Origin: Desulfobulbaceae bacterium UBA5173
GTDB lineage: Bacteria > Desulfobacterota > Desulfobulbia > Desulfobulbales > Desulfobulbaceae
Reading direction: 5' to 3'
Assembly (NCBI GenBank): GCA_002413355.1
Contig: DHWV01000093.1
Span: 19,706 to 44,516 of the forward strand
Length of the DNA stretch: 24,811 bases
In this document: piece after piece, positions 6,684-15,208 of the stretch
How the letters are laid out: every line of letters starts with the position of its first letter
Numbering within the stretch: position 1 is the first letter of the stretch
The notes under the pieces: generated by a model
Seen by the model: the letters and a program-made list of their open reading frames with translations, nothing else
Told to the model about the DNA's origin: nothing
Databases searched by the model: none
Program-made: the position numbers and the translations under genes

Positions 6684-7393
6684 AAGCTACTCCGATCCAG
6701 CCAGCCGCTGTGTCCGTCGTTGTCACGAATCAGCGCGTAGCTGCCGTGCTCCTTGTTGCAAGGACGGATGATGCTGCCTGCCTTCAGGTTCCCGATGATT
6801 TCCGCGTCCGCAAACGGAGAAAGCAGCATTTTGGCCGATTCTGTTGTGACCACGCCATCCTGCCACGCCTGATAACGCAGCCAAGCCGGTGGCAAGGGCA
6901 GCAGTGTTGCAGTAAGAAAGAATGCGCTTATGCGGCAGGCATAGGGAAAACGCCGCCTGCCGAGCAGCCCGGCGGCCAGCACGGTTAACGAAAGAAGGAC
7001 AAAGGCTGCGCCGGACAACAGCAGCCACTGATCTGCGCCGAGCAAACCCGCCAGCCGTTCATGTAGCCGCTGTTCTTGAAGCAAGCCCTCCTTCTGGCGC
7101 AGCGCAGTCAGCGCAGTCCGCAGCGCAGCATTGCCCGGAGACACCAGCAGCGCACGCTCGTAGTGCAGCACCGCCAAACCCGGCTGACCGTCAGCAGCAT
7201 AGCTGTCCGCCAGATTGCCAAGCAGCTCGGCGGACAGGCCTGTTTGGCCGATAACTTGCTGATACAGGTCGGTGGCCTGACTATAGCGGCCCTTGGTGTA
7301 GGCGGTATTCGCCTGTTCAAACAGAGACGCGGCCTGCGCAACGGCGAGCGAAACACAGCCGATCAGCAGCAGGAAAATGATGCGCCTTTTCAT
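6656..7393 (-). CDS. batE: BatE-like TPR/SH3 membrane protein
   Basis: A 245-residue protein starting MKRRIIFLLLIGCVSLAVAQAA, a signal peptide. TPR motifs follow at about 22-105 (LFEQANTAYTKGRYSQATDLYQQVI, LGNLADSYAADGQPGLAVLHYERAL), then two membrane helices at about 120-170. The C-terminal bacterial SH3-like domain includes LKAGSIIRPCNKEHGSYALIRDNDGHSGWL. This is the layout of BatE of the Bat (Bacteroides aerotolerance) family. The exact biochemical job of Bat proteins is unknown; roles in envelope stress and oxygen tolerance are proposed. Its ATG overlaps the batD stop as ATGA (7390-7393), so translation is coupled. The 3' end overlaps the convergent delta-60 gene by 28 nt. Confidence 0.8.
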   Translation of the reverse strand: MKRRIIFLLLIGCVSLAVAQAASLFEQANTAYTKGRYSQATDLYQQVIGQTGLSAELLGNLADSYAADGQPGLAVLHYERALLVSPGNAALRTALTALRQKEGLLQEQRLHERLAGLLGADQWLLLSGAAFVLLSLTVLAAGLLGRRRFPYACRISAFFLTATLLPLPPAWLRYQAWQDGVVTTESAKMLLSPFADAEIIGNLKAGSIIRPCNKEHGSYALIRDNDGHSGWLDRSSFQRVVAGQL

Positions 7394-9168
7394 GTCAGTT
7401 TGACCAGTTCCTGCCGGACAGTTTCGAGCATTGTCTCCATCTCCGCTGGTGTCATTGCCGCACCCGCATAGCCGCTTTCCTCCAGCCGGGCGAAAACCGC
7501 CAGCACCGGTTCGTTCGCAGGCAGCCGCTCGCGTAAGTCCGCTAAGGTGATGGCAGCAGCATTCCTATCCCACAGCACGCCCGTCCATTGCCGCATCGCC
7601 TCTAAGCACTGTTGTCGAAATTGCTCCTGATCAGCGGCGGTGATTGCCGCCCGCATCGCCTGACAATGCCGCGCCAGTTGCCGTTCCGCCTGCTTGCGGC
7701 GAGCAGGGCCGGGATTGCTCTCCAGCCGTTTTCGGCGCACATCGAGCAGCAGCCCGGCAGCGAGGCAGCACGCTGCTCCAGCCATCACCATCTGAAACCG
7801 CCGCTGCTGATACAATGGCTGGAAGAACTGCACTGATTCGCCCGGCACTGGGTTAAAGGGCGGCGCGATATAATGCGGTTTAACCGGCGGCGGCACCTTC
7901 TGTTCAGGCTGTGGCTGGACAGAAGGTGCAGGTTCCACCACGTTCTGAAGACGGAGCGGAATCGGCTCGCTGGTCAGCGTGATATAATCCCCGACAGCCG
8001 GGTCAAAATACGAAAAACGCAGCGGCGGCACGTTGTTCAAGCTGCTACTGACCGGCACTGCCGCCTGCTCAAAGGTCTTCTCTCCTTTGCCGCCTTGCCC
8101 GGTGAAGCTGTCCGCAGGCGGATATACCTTCCAGCCCGTGCTGTCAGTCAATTCGGGGGGCTGCACTCGGTCAAAGTTGCCGCTGCCGGTGATTTTCATT
8201 TTCAGCGTGACCGGTTCGCCCAGCTTGCCGTCGGTGGGTGCAGCCGCCACTGCCAAGCTGAAGGTACCGACGGCTCCTTTAAAATTAGCTGGACGGTTTT
8301 TCATTGGCAAAGGCCGCGCTGTCACCGATTTTTCCGGGCTGGCGAATTTGACTTCCCGGCGAGTGGAGTTGCCGAAAAAATCATCAAGCAGCGGATCGTC
8401 GAGAAAAGGCGAATCAAACGGAAGGGTACTGCGGGGTTGCGGCACCATCAGATCAGCGGCCACATCCACCGCCAGCGGCGCAGTCCCTTCTTTGACTGCG
8501 GACAAACTGCCGTGCCACGTCAGCACGGTGAACAGCTCTCCCTGCATCCGCTCCTGCTGCTGGGTTGGCTCGTTGTCCAAGGCATGGAGGAGAAAGTTCT
8601 CGTTCGTCAGGCGGGGGGCAGTTTTGATGTGAATCCGATTGCCTTGCCGGAAATAGGCTTTAATGGTGAACGACATGAGCTGCCCGGCGTAGAACGTGTC
8701 TTTTTCCAACTGGATGCGCATGAAGCCGATGCGTTCTTCTGCCAGCGGAGCCGCGTTGGGGCCAGATGCAGGCGGAACCGCCGTCGAACCGCCGGAGCCG
8801 CTGACTGTGCAGCGCAGCGGCTTGGTGCTGTATTCCGTGCCGTCAACGCGCACCTTGACCGGGCCGATGGTATATTGGCCCGGTTTGTCTGCCTGCACGG
8901 CGAAGCGGAAGGAAACTGCGGCCGAGAATTGGCCATTGACCCAAGATGTTTGCTGGCTTTGGCCAAGGGCGCGGAAATGCAGCCCGTCAGCTATCGGTAA
9001 CTCTGGCTGGGCCGAGCTGGAACCGTTCACCGTGATGACAAAAAACGCCCCCTGATCTGCGGTAAAATTGGCCGGGTTCAGCTCTGCCGTGACCTGAATG
9101 GCCGCCGCCCAACCTGTGGCGGCAAGGCCGCAGATCAGGCCGAGCAGCAGCATAATCCGCCGCATCAC
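7390..9168 (-). CDS. batD: BatD family protein
   Basis: A 592-residue protein. The first codon in frame is GTG 9168, immediately followed by ATG 9165; either could be the start. The signal peptide is RRIMLLLGLICGLAATGWAAA. The periplasmic part consists of Ig-like beta domains typical of BatD (IQVTAELNPANFTADQGAFFVITVNG..., ADKPGQYTIGPVKVRVDG, and TLKMKITGSGNFDRVQPPEL). A membrane helix follows at about 463-482 (MVMAGAACCLAAGLLLDV), then a cytoplasmic helical tail of about 110 residues. Gene order batB/C-batD-batE with 4-nt type overlaps at both ends supports a complex or shared pathway at the inner membrane. Function beyond the family name is not established. Confidence 0.85.
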   Translation of the reverse strand: MMRRIMLLLGLICGLAATGWAAAIQVTAELNPANFTADQGAFFVITVNGSSSAQPELPIADGLHFRALGQSQQTSWVNGQFSAAVSFRFAVQADKPGQYTIGPVKVRVDGTEYSTKPLRCTVSGSGGSTAVPPASGPNAAPLAEERIGFMRIQLEKDTFYAGQLMSFTIKAYFRQGNRIHIKTAPRLTNENFLLHALDNEPTQQQERMQGELFTVLTWHGSLSAVKEGTAPLAVDVAADLMVPQPRSTLPFDSPFLDDPLLDDFFGNSTRREVKFASPEKSVTARPLPMKNRPANFKGAVGTFSLAVAAAPTDGKLGEPVTLKMKITGSGNFDRVQPPELTDSTGWKVYPPADSFTGQGGKGEKTFEQAAVPVSSSLNNVPPLRFSYFDPAVGDYITLTSEPIPLRLQNVVEPAPSVQPQPEQKVPPPVKPHYIAPPFNPVPGESVQFFQPLYQQRRFQMVMAGAACCLAAGLLLDVRRKRLESNPGPARRKQAERQLARHCQAMRAAITAADQEQFRQQCLEAMRQWTGVLWDRNAAAITLADLRERLPANEPVLAVFARLEESGYAGAAMTPAEMETMLETVRQELVKLT

Positions 9169-11150
9169 CAGTCCGACCTTTCGTCGGCAACCTCTTGCGG
9201 AATGAAGTTCAACTCACCCTGCTCGTTTTTCAGGCTGTCGAGTAGGTTCCGTGCCTCTTCCTCTGTCATTTTGCCCATCATTTTGGGTGCCTCCTCCTGC
9301 CCCTTTAGCGGCGGTTTCTCCGAATTTACCTGCTGCTCCGCTTTTTTTTCAGCATTACTGCTGCCTTTCTTATCTTGTTGATTGTCTACTGAATCAGGTT
9401 TGCCGTTCTGCTGCGACTGTTGCTTCTTTTCCCCGTCTTTTTCTTGAGCTTGCTGCGCCTTTTCGCTCTGTTCTTCTTTATTTTGCCCCTGCTGATCGTT
9501 GTTTTTTTGGCTGCCCGGCTCCTCTTTCTTTCCCACCTGCCCTTGCTTTTTTTGAGAATCGTTCTTCTGTTGTTGCTTCCCTTCCTCTTCTTTCTTCCGC
9601 TGTTCCTCTCCCTGCTTCTTCTGTAGTTCTGCCAGTTTTTTTTCAACTGTTTGCAGATGCTGGGCTGCCTTTGCGTTCTCCGGCTTCAGGTTAAGAGCTG
9701 CTTCCAAAGATTGCTTCGCCTGCTGAAGCTGTGTGATGGCCTGATTTAAATCAGCCGCTTCCAGCGTCCTGCCTGTCTCATACTGGCTGACACCTCGATT
9801 GTAATAGCTTTTTGCCTGCAATACCAGATCATCGGTCTGCAATGCCTGCTTAAATTCCTCAGCGGCCCGCCCGTAAACGCCCTGCTTGTGCAGCGCAGTG
9901 CCGAGATTGAAATGCAGCGCGGCATTGCCGCTATCCTCTAATACCCTGCCTTGATAGAACGCCTCGGCTTCTTTGTATTTTCCGGCGTGAAACAAATCGC
10001 TGCCCTTGTCCGCCCGCGCTGGCGCAGCCAAGCAAAGGCAGACCAGCATAACTGCCGCTGCGGTCTCCTGCTGCTTTTTCCTCCGGCCTGCGGTGAAAAT
10101 AAAGGGTAGATGCACAGCACGACGGCGGCCTATGAGCAAAAATTCGAGGCTGAAGAACACAAGAGCTGCGGCCAGCGGCCATTGGAAGCGATCAATCGGC
10201 ACCTTTTTTTTGCGCTGGGCCTGCTCCTCCTTAGGGATCAAGGCCAGTTTTCTTTCATAAATTGTATCAAACCCTTGCCCCATGCTGCCCAGCGAGGCGT
10301 AAAGACCGCCGGTGGTTTCCGCAATGGCGGTCAATGTCTTTTCATCGAGCTTGGAGGTGACAAATTCGCCGCGCTCGTCTTTGACAAAGTTGCCTGCTCC
10401 GCCGCCCGGCAGTGGAATCAGTTCACCCTGCGGCGTGCCTACTCCGACCGTATAAATAATCATTTTTTCCTGCTTTGCCAGCTCCGCCGCCTTGAGTGTA
10501 TCGTGCTGCTCAGTCAAATTTTCTCCGTCAGTGAGCAAAATGAGAATCTTGTGATTTTGCTCCCCGGCCAGCACCTTGGTCGCTTCGTGAATCGCCGCGC
10601 CGATATTGGTGCCGCCTTTTGGGATGGTGTTGACATCCAAAGCATTCAGTGAGGCGTTGAAGGCATCGTAATCCGCAGTCAGCGGGCAGATCAGAAAGGA
10701 AGTGCCAGCAAAGGGCAGCAGGCCGATGCGGTCGCCGTCGAGCTTGGCGGCAAAGTCGCGCACTGCCAGCTTGGCCCGCTCCAAGCGGTTCGGTTTGACA
10801 TCTTGAGCCAGCATGGACTTGGACACATCAAAGCCGATCAGGATATCTATGCCTTTCTGCCGCAGCTCAATCAGATGATTGCCCCACTGCGGCTGGGCTA
10901 AGGCGAGAAAAAGACAGGCCAGCCCCAGCACAAACAGCGTGGCTTTCAGCCGCCGCCGGGTTTGCGAGACGTTGGCGGTCAGGACTGGCAGCAGATGCGG
11001 CGCAGCAAAATGCGCCAGCTTTTTTCGCCGCCGGACAGTGCTGAAGGTGATGAAAAGAATGGCGGCGCAGCAGGACAGCAGGCCGACGGCAAGCCAGACA
11101 GGGTGGATGAAGGAGGGCATAGGAAAAAATGGCGATTCTTGTGAGTGCAT
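9165..11150 (-). CDS. BatB-BatC fusion: VWA domain plus TPR and Lys/Gln/Glu-rich tail
   Basis: A 661-residue membrane protein. Helices near 17-38 and 68-87 precede a von Willebrand A domain (about 100-290) with the metal-site motif DVSKS and the downstream GGTNIGAA and LLTDGEN motifs, so MIDAS looks intact. Another helix (about 325-342) and a second hydrophobic segment (about 364-380, ending APARA) lead to TPR repeats (about 385-480; LFHAGKYKEAEAFYQ, ALHFNLGTALHKQGVYGRAAEEFKQAL). A low-complexity K/Q/E/N-rich stretch of about 120 residues follows, and a short conserved-looking end EEEARNLLDSLKNEQGELNFIPQ. It is BatB joined to BatC. Start at 11150 lacks a clear ribosome binding site; ATG 11120 is the alternative. 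No batA or moxR lies upstream in this window. Confidence 0.85.
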   Translation of the reverse strand: MHSQESPFFPMPSFIHPVWLAVGLLSCCAAILFITFSTVRRRKKLAHFAAPHLLPVLTANVSQTRRRLKATLFVLGLACLFLALAQPQWGNHLIELRQKGIDILIGFDVSKSMLAQDVKPNRLERAKLAVRDFAAKLDGDRIGLLPFAGTSFLICPLTADYDAFNASLNALDVNTIPKGGTNIGAAIHEATKVLAGEQNHKILILLTDGENLTEQHDTLKAAELAKQEKMIIYTVGVGTPQGELIPLPGGGAGNFVKDERGEFVTSKLDEKTLTAIAETTGGLYASLGSMGQGFDTIYERKLALIPKEEQAQRKKKVPIDRFQWPLAAALVFFSLEFLLIGRRRAVHLPFIFTAGRRKKQQETAAAVMLVCLCLAAPARADKGSDLFHAGKYKEAEAFYQGRVLEDSGNAALHFNLGTALHKQGVYGRAAEEFKQALQTDDLVLQAKSYYNRGVSQYETGRTLEAADLNQAITQLQQAKQSLEAALNLKPENAKAAQHLQTVEKKLAELQKKQGEEQRKKEEEGKQQQKNDSQKKQGQVGKKEEPGSQKNNDQQGQNKEEQSEKAQQAQEKDGEKKQQSQQNGKPDSVDNQQDKKGSSNAEKKAEQQVNSEKPPLKGQEEAPKMMGKMTEEEARNLLDSLKNEQGELNFIPQEVADERSDW

Positions 11151-11239
11151 CTTGCGTCTTTTTTGCGCACAACCATTGCTGACTGCAATGCTTCTGCAAA
11201 AATAACCTCATCACAAGCCAAACGCCCTCTTTTTTTATC

Positions 11240-11938
11240 TCATTCCTCGTAAATCGCCAATTTTGTGTTGAACTCCAGCCGCTCCAGCTCCTCGCCCTGA
11301 GTCACTGTCCTGCCGATCAACTCGCCAAAATGGCGGGCTTCATCTATCTGCTGGCGGGTGTGGCCGTATTTTGGATAGTGATCCTGCATCCACGACATCC
11401 GCTCCGGGGTTTCACCCGCCAGCTTGAGGAACACGCCGATGGTCCGCCACGGTTCTTTGCTGGTGTGGGTGAAAATGATGCCGTTTGGCACCCGCGCGCC
11501 CAGATTTTTCAGCAGGGATTTGATGCCCCACCAGTGCATCCGCCAGAAGCCACGGCAGGAGATGACCGGAAGCACTGTTTTTTGTGCGAAAAGCCGCTTG
11601 CCGTCGCGGTCTAAGAGCGAGAGCACCGGGCCGCTGGGGTTGTACGACCACGTCGGGCCAGCGAGAATGATCAGATCATACGGCTCAAAACAGCGTTCCG
11701 GCAGCGGCTCAATGGGAATGCGCTGGCGGAAGAGCGTGACGATCATCTTTTTGAACGTCTTCGGGATAGTGCCGATAGGAAAATGCTGGGGAATGGTTGG
11801 GACAAGACGCTCGCAGACCACCTCGGCCTCGTACTCAGCCATGCCGTCCAGCAGCGACTGGACAAGGTTTTTCGTCTGCGAGCTGAACGAATAATATAAT
11901 ACAAGAATGCGCTTGGGCTGCGCCGTGCTGCCACTCAT
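11240..11938 (-). CDS. Flavodoxin-family protein (NAD(P)H-oxidoreductase-like)
   Basis: A 232-residue, probably soluble protein. The N-terminus KRILVLYYSFSSQTKNLVQSLLDGM has the flavodoxin FMN-phosphate loop (SFSSQT). A second flavodoxin strand-loop is seen in YDLIILAGPTWSYNPSGPV and a third in VLPVISCRGFWRMHWWGIK. It is longer than classical flavodoxin (about 150 residues) and resembles the flavodoxin/WrbA-like oxidoreductases; the substrate cannot be told. It lies just downstream of the dsrJ terminator, so it is probably transcribed separately. Its upstream gap has a 9-nt inverted repeat. It is followed after about 90 nt by batB/C. No cysteine cluster or membrane segment suggests a direct place in the Dsr complex. 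Confidence 0.75.
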   Translation of the reverse strand: MSGSTAQPKRILVLYYSFSSQTKNLVQSLLDGMAEYEAEVVCERLVPTIPQHFPIGTIPKTFKKMIVTLFRQRIPIEPLPERCFEPYDLIILAGPTWSYNPSGPVLSLLDRDGKRLFAQKTVLPVISCRGFWRMHWWGIKSLLKNLGARVPNGIIFTHTSKEPWRTIGVFLKLAGETPERMSWMQDHYPKYGHTRQQIDEARHFGELIGRTVTQGEELERLEFNTKLAIYEE

Positions 11939-11944
11939 GGGACA

Positions 11945-11997
11945 CCTTTGCTTGGTCGGAATAGATGGAACCGTTCATTTTTACTGATAAGCAAAGG
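11945..11997. repeat. 9-nt inverted repeat upstream of the flavodoxin gene
   Basis: CCTTTGCTT (11945-11953) and its exact complement AAGCAAAGG (11989-11997) lie 35 nt apart in the leader of the flavodoxin-family gene. It could be an operator or part of a 5'-UTR fold; equally it may be chance. Confidence 0.3.
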
Positions 11998-12025
11998 GAG
12001 AATACTTTACCACAGAAGCGGAAAT

Positions 12026-12060
12026 AAAAAAAGCCCCCTGACCGGTTTTGGTCAAGGGGC
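12026..12060 (-). terminator. Intrinsic terminator after dsrJ
   Basis: Read on the minus strand, arms GCCCCTTGACC (12060-12050) and GGTCAGGGGGC (12043-12033) form a strong GC-rich stem around a short loop, followed by seven T residues (12032-12026). It begins 23 nt after the dsrJ stop and closes the rsbRD-dsrMKJ operon. Confidence 0.9.
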
Positions 12061-12083
12061 CGCACCTCAAAACTTATACGTTG

Positions 12084-12464
12084 TTACGGCTTGGTGTGGC
12101 AGATCCAGCAGTCTGGTGTCTTCACCGAAGCGTAGGCGTGGCAGCTATCGCAGAATTGCTCCTTCGCGCCGTGGCAGCCTATGCAGCTCATGGTCGGCTT
12201 CTTCTCGTCCTTGCCGGAAACGTAGCTTTTGGCCGTGGTATGAATGCCTTGCAGCACATTCATGTGTTTGGCCCGCATCTCCGCCGCAGGCAGATGGCTT
12301 TGGCCGTTCGGAAAACTGGCACCTTGCAGCATCTCCTTGGACAAATTGGGATTCTTGACCGGGGCTGCGCCAACATTGCAAACGAGCTTGTTGTACCAGA
12401 AGGGGAAGGTGATCAGAAGAACAAAGACCGCCAGTCCCGGAATGATTTTGCCGCTGTCGTACAT
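12084..12464 (-). CDS. dsrJ: DsrJ-like triheme cytochrome c
   Basis: DsrJ is the periplasmic multihaem cytochrome of the membrane Dsr complex linked to sulfite/DsrC metabolism. The 126-residue product starts MYDSGKIIPGLAVFVLLITFPFWYN, an uncleaved anchor typical of DsrJ, with GGAGG about 8 nt before the ATG. Three CXXCH sites follow near the C-terminus: CIGCH, CDSCH and CWICH, in the usual order and spacing (FCDSCHAYASVK...CWICHTKP). The middle keeps EMRAKHMNVLQG. In other DsrJ proteins, as I remember them, a Cys (in a CVEPT-like motif) precedes this MR..HM segment and is the proposed ligand of one haem. Here that place reads FPNGQSHLPAAEM with no Cys, while an extra Cys is at residue 29. It is the last gene of the cluster; dsrO and dsrP do not follow. 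Confidence 0.85.
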   Translation of the reverse strand: MYDSGKIIPGLAVFVLLITFPFWYNKLVCNVGAAPVKNPNLSKEMLQGASFPNGQSHLPAAEMRAKHMNVLQGIHTTAKSYVSGKDEKKPTMSCIGCHGAKEQFCDSCHAYASVKTPDCWICHTKP

Positions 12465-12485
12465 GGTATATCCTCCGTCGCTGGC

Positions 12486-14117
12486 TTAGACCAGAGTCCG
12501 CAGACCCTCAGTAAGTTCCTGTCTGTTTTCGCCTTCAATCACCAAGGCATTGCCCACCAGCTCGCTCACACCAGCCACCTGCACACCCGGCACCCAGTAG
12601 TTCATCAGGGCACTGAGGGTGGCGCGGTCAATGGCGCAGACGCAGGCCAGCGTGTTGATGCCGTGCTTGTCATAGACATGCTTGACCGCGTTGGCGCGCG
12701 GCAGGCCGGAGCGCATCCGCAGCTCCATGATCTCCTCGGTGTTAAGAGCCGTGCCAGAACCGCAGCAGAAGGTCTTCTCGCGGATGGTGTTCTTCGGCAT
12801 CTCATGCCACTCGTCGAGCACGTTATTGAGGATGTAGCGCGGCTCCTCCAGCATACCCATGGCCCGCGCCGGGTTGCAGGAATCGTGGAAGGTGGCTTTG
12901 ATGTGCGCGTTGCGGCTCTTGTCCAGCTTGATCTTGCCGTTCTTGATCAAGTCAGCAGTGAACTCGCTGATATGCACCATCTTGGTCGAGGCCGCGTTCT
13001 CAAAGACCGTGCCCGTGAGCGGCGACTTCGGCACTTCGAGGAAGTCTGCCGGGCCGTTCATAGTGTCCATGTACTGATGAATGACGCGCCACATGTGGCC
13101 GCACTCGCCGCCCAGAATCCACTTCACACCCAAACGCTTGGCCTCGGTGTACATCTTGCCGTTCAACTTCTTCATCATCTCATTCGAGGTGAAGAGGCCG
13201 AAGTTGCCGCCTTCAGAGGCATAAGTTGACCAAGTGTAGTCCAGACCGATGGCCTCAAACAGGAGCAGATAGCCCATGCAGGTGAAGAGGCCTGGCTCGG
13301 CAAATACGTCGGCAGACGGGGTGATGAACAGCACCTCTGCGCCCTTGCGGTTGAAGGTCGGGTTGACTTTGACACCGGTCAGATTTTCAAGGTCTTCGCA
13401 GAGGAACTCGACATTGCCCTTGAAGGCCTGAGGGGTCAGGCCCATGTGATTGCCGGTGCGGTTGGAGTTGGAAACCGGCTCCATCGCCCAGTTGATGCCG
13501 CAGCCGACCAAATGCAGCAGCTCGCGCAGCATCATGGTGATCTCGGCGGTGTCAATGCCGTAGGGGCAGAAGACCGAGCAGCGGCGGCATTCGGTGCACT
13601 GGTAGGCGTACATGAACCACTCTTTCAGCACGCTGACGGTCATCTCGCGACCGCCTGCCATTTTGCCGAGCAGCTTGCCCGCCAAGGTGAACTCTTTGCG
13701 ATAGACCGAGCGCAGCAGCTCGGCCCGCAGCACCGGCATATTCTTGGGATCGCCAGTGCCAAGGAAGAAATGGCACTTGTCCGCGCAAGCACCGCAGCGG
13801 ACGCAGCAGTCCATGAAGATCTTCAAGGAGCGGAAGCGGTCGAGCCGGTCAGCCAAACCCTTGAGGATGATCTCCTTCCAGTTCGCGGGCAGCTTCCAGT
13901 CTTCGTCCTCCGGGTTCCAAGCGCGGGCGTTGGGAAAGCTCACGCCCTGCTGGCTGTTGAGGTACTCCAGCTTTTCCGGCTTGGTCGTGTAGGCGTAGTT
14001 GCCCGGCTTGAACACCGCCGGGATGTCCATCCAGTCTTTGTCCGGCATGGAGCCGGTCATCAGGGTCGGGTCTTCGACCACGCTCCGCGCTAGCGCATCT
14101 TTTTTTATGACAGCCAT
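12486..14117 (-). CDS. dsrK: DsrK, HdrD-like Fe-S subunit of the Dsr membrane complex
   Basis: DsrK is the cytoplasmic catalytic subunit that exchanges electrons between the membrane DsrM and the DsrC trisulfide/thiol couple. The 543-residue protein has two [4Fe-4S] motifs: C105-C108-C111-C115 (CVRCGACADKC) and C174-C177-C180-C184 (CTECRRCSVFCP). Two cysteine-rich CCG-type regions typical of HdrB/HdrD follow, with GGECGHMW, TFHDSCNPAR and EKTFCCGSGTALN; these hold the unusual catalytic cluster in HdrD-like enzymes. No membrane helix is present, in keeping with a peripheral subunit. AGGGGA precedes the ATG. The gene lies 30 nt after dsrM and 21 nt before dsrJ. The same complex serves sulfate reducers and sulfur oxidisers, so direction cannot be inferred. 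Confidence 0.93.
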   Translation of the reverse strand: MAVIKKDALARSVVEDPTLMTGSMPDKDWMDIPAVFKPGNYAYTTKPEKLEYLNSQQGVSFPNARAWNPEDEDWKLPANWKEIILKGLADRLDRFRSLKIFMDCCVRCGACADKCHFFLGTGDPKNMPVLRAELLRSVYRKEFTLAGKLLGKMAGGREMTVSVLKEWFMYAYQCTECRRCSVFCPYGIDTAEITMMLRELLHLVGCGINWAMEPVSNSNRTGNHMGLTPQAFKGNVEFLCEDLENLTGVKVNPTFNRKGAEVLFITPSADVFAEPGLFTCMGYLLLFEAIGLDYTWSTYASEGGNFGLFTSNEMMKKLNGKMYTEAKRLGVKWILGGECGHMWRVIHQYMDTMNGPADFLEVPKSPLTGTVFENAASTKMVHISEFTADLIKNGKIKLDKSRNAHIKATFHDSCNPARAMGMLEEPRYILNNVLDEWHEMPKNTIREKTFCCGSGTALNTEEIMELRMRSGLPRANAVKHVYDKHGINTLACVCAIDRATLSALMNYWVPGVQVAGVSELVGNALVIEGENRQELTEGLRTLV

Positions 14118-14147
14118 TGTGATTGTCCCCTATGCACCTGTATATTC

Positions 14148-15161
14148 TCAGCCTTGCGGCAGTTCTTTTTCAACCGGAATGCCCTGCTCGATCATGTCCG
14201 CACGGAACTCGTCCTCGTAGGACGCATAGGAATGCGGCCTGATGTCCGGGTTCCACGGATTGATGTGCCGCCGCATTCTGCTGTCATTGGCCAGATTGCG
14301 GGTCGGGCTGAGGAACACGCCGCCCATGTGCATCAGCTTGGAGAAGGGGAAATAGGCCAGCAGGCAGGAGACCAGAAACAAATGCACGTAGAAAATCGAG
14401 GCGATGTCTGCGGGAACAACCGGCTTGAAGGTGGTCAGGCCGAGCGCGAGCTGCTTGATGGCCACGATGTCCACGCCGGAGCGGAGGAAGTAGCGCATCA
14501 GAATGCCGGTCAGGGCGATGCCGATCAGCAGGAAAAGCGGGAAGTAGTCGTTGGCCAAGGAGATGTAGTTCACCGTCTTGATCACGAAACGGCGGGCCAG
14601 CAGGGCAATCAGGCCGACAAGGATCAGCGCGTCGGTGAGATACAGCGACAGCTCAGGGGTGGGATGAAGGGTAAAGCCGTCAATGGCATCCAACGCCTTA
14701 ACGAAGAACAGCTCCGATCCGACAAAGAGACGCAGATGCCGGAGCAGGATGATCAACATGCTGTAATGAAACAGGATACCGAAGAGCCAGAGCCAGCGGG
14801 TGGCGCTGTAGGTCAGTTCCGGGCCGGGTTTGACAGCAGCCTTGGTGTTGCGCCAGAGGGAGCGGAACAGGAATATCTCCATGAACATCCGGCACAGCAC
14901 TTCGCCGGTGCTGACCGGGGCCTCGAACTTGTCCCGCTTCACCCATGGCATGGAAAAACCCTGCCCGCAGGTGGTGGGGATGCGGAACGGCACCGGCGAC
15001 TTGGCCCAGTAAAGGACACGCCAGCAGAAGCCGCCGACAAAGAGCAGCAGGGCCGCGTAGGGCACCACAACACCAAACAGGTGTTGCAAGCCAAGCGCAG
15101 ACCCTATCCACGCAATCAGCGCCAAGGCGATGACTGCGACCAAGGGGAAGGTGTACTTCAT
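14148..15161 (-). CDS. dsrM: DsrM, membrane cytochrome b subunit
   Basis: DsrM is the NarI-like dihaem cytochrome b that passes electrons between the quinone pool and DsrK. From ATG 15161 (MKYTFPLVAVIALALIAWIG) the product has about 337 residues. The open frame extends to 15200, but 15161 has GGGAG at good spacing. Membrane segments are seen at about residues 5-22, 28-47, 125-147, 175-195, 215-235 and 265-288. Histidines inside helices (FGILFHYSMLIILLRHL and FYVHLFLVSCLLAYFPFSKLMHMGG) are candidate haem ligands. The C-terminus (RRHINPWNPDIRP...YEDEFRADMIEQGIPVEKE) matches DsrM tails. It is preceded by the RsbRD-like gene and followed by dsrK in one operon. Confidence 0.92.
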   Translation of the reverse strand: MKYTFPLVAVIALALIAWIGSALGLQHLFGVVVPYAALLLFVGGFCWRVLYWAKSPVPFRIPTTCGQGFSMPWVKRDKFEAPVSTGEVLCRMFMEIFLFRSLWRNTKAAVKPGPELTYSATRWLWLFGILFHYSMLIILLRHLRLFVGSELFFVKALDAIDGFTLHPTPELSLYLTDALILVGLIALLARRFVIKTVNYISLANDYFPLFLLIGIALTGILMRYFLRSGVDIVAIKQLALGLTTFKPVVPADIASIFYVHLFLVSCLLAYFPFSKLMHMGGVFLSPTRNLANDSRMRRHINPWNPDIRPHSYASYEDEFRADMIEQGIPVEKELPQG

Positions 15162-15208
15162 TGATCGCTCCCTTTTTAAAGAAAGATAAAATATCTTCAA
15201 GCATATTG

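Noticed and set aside
7873..9000. 375-codon plus-strand frame antisense to batD
   Set aside because: Arg/His-rich translation without family features, fully within batD, which has signal peptide and Ig-like domains.
9300..9660. Pyrimidine-rich plus-strand tract suggesting a special DNA structure
   Set aside because: It is explained by Lys/Gln/Glu codons of the BatC low-complexity tail on the minus strand.
12048..13229. 393-codon plus-strand frame antisense to dsrK
   Set aside because: The minus strand encodes a perfect DsrK with Fe-S motifs; the antisense product is His/Ala/Arg-rich and resembles nothing, as expected for a shadow of a GC-rich gene.
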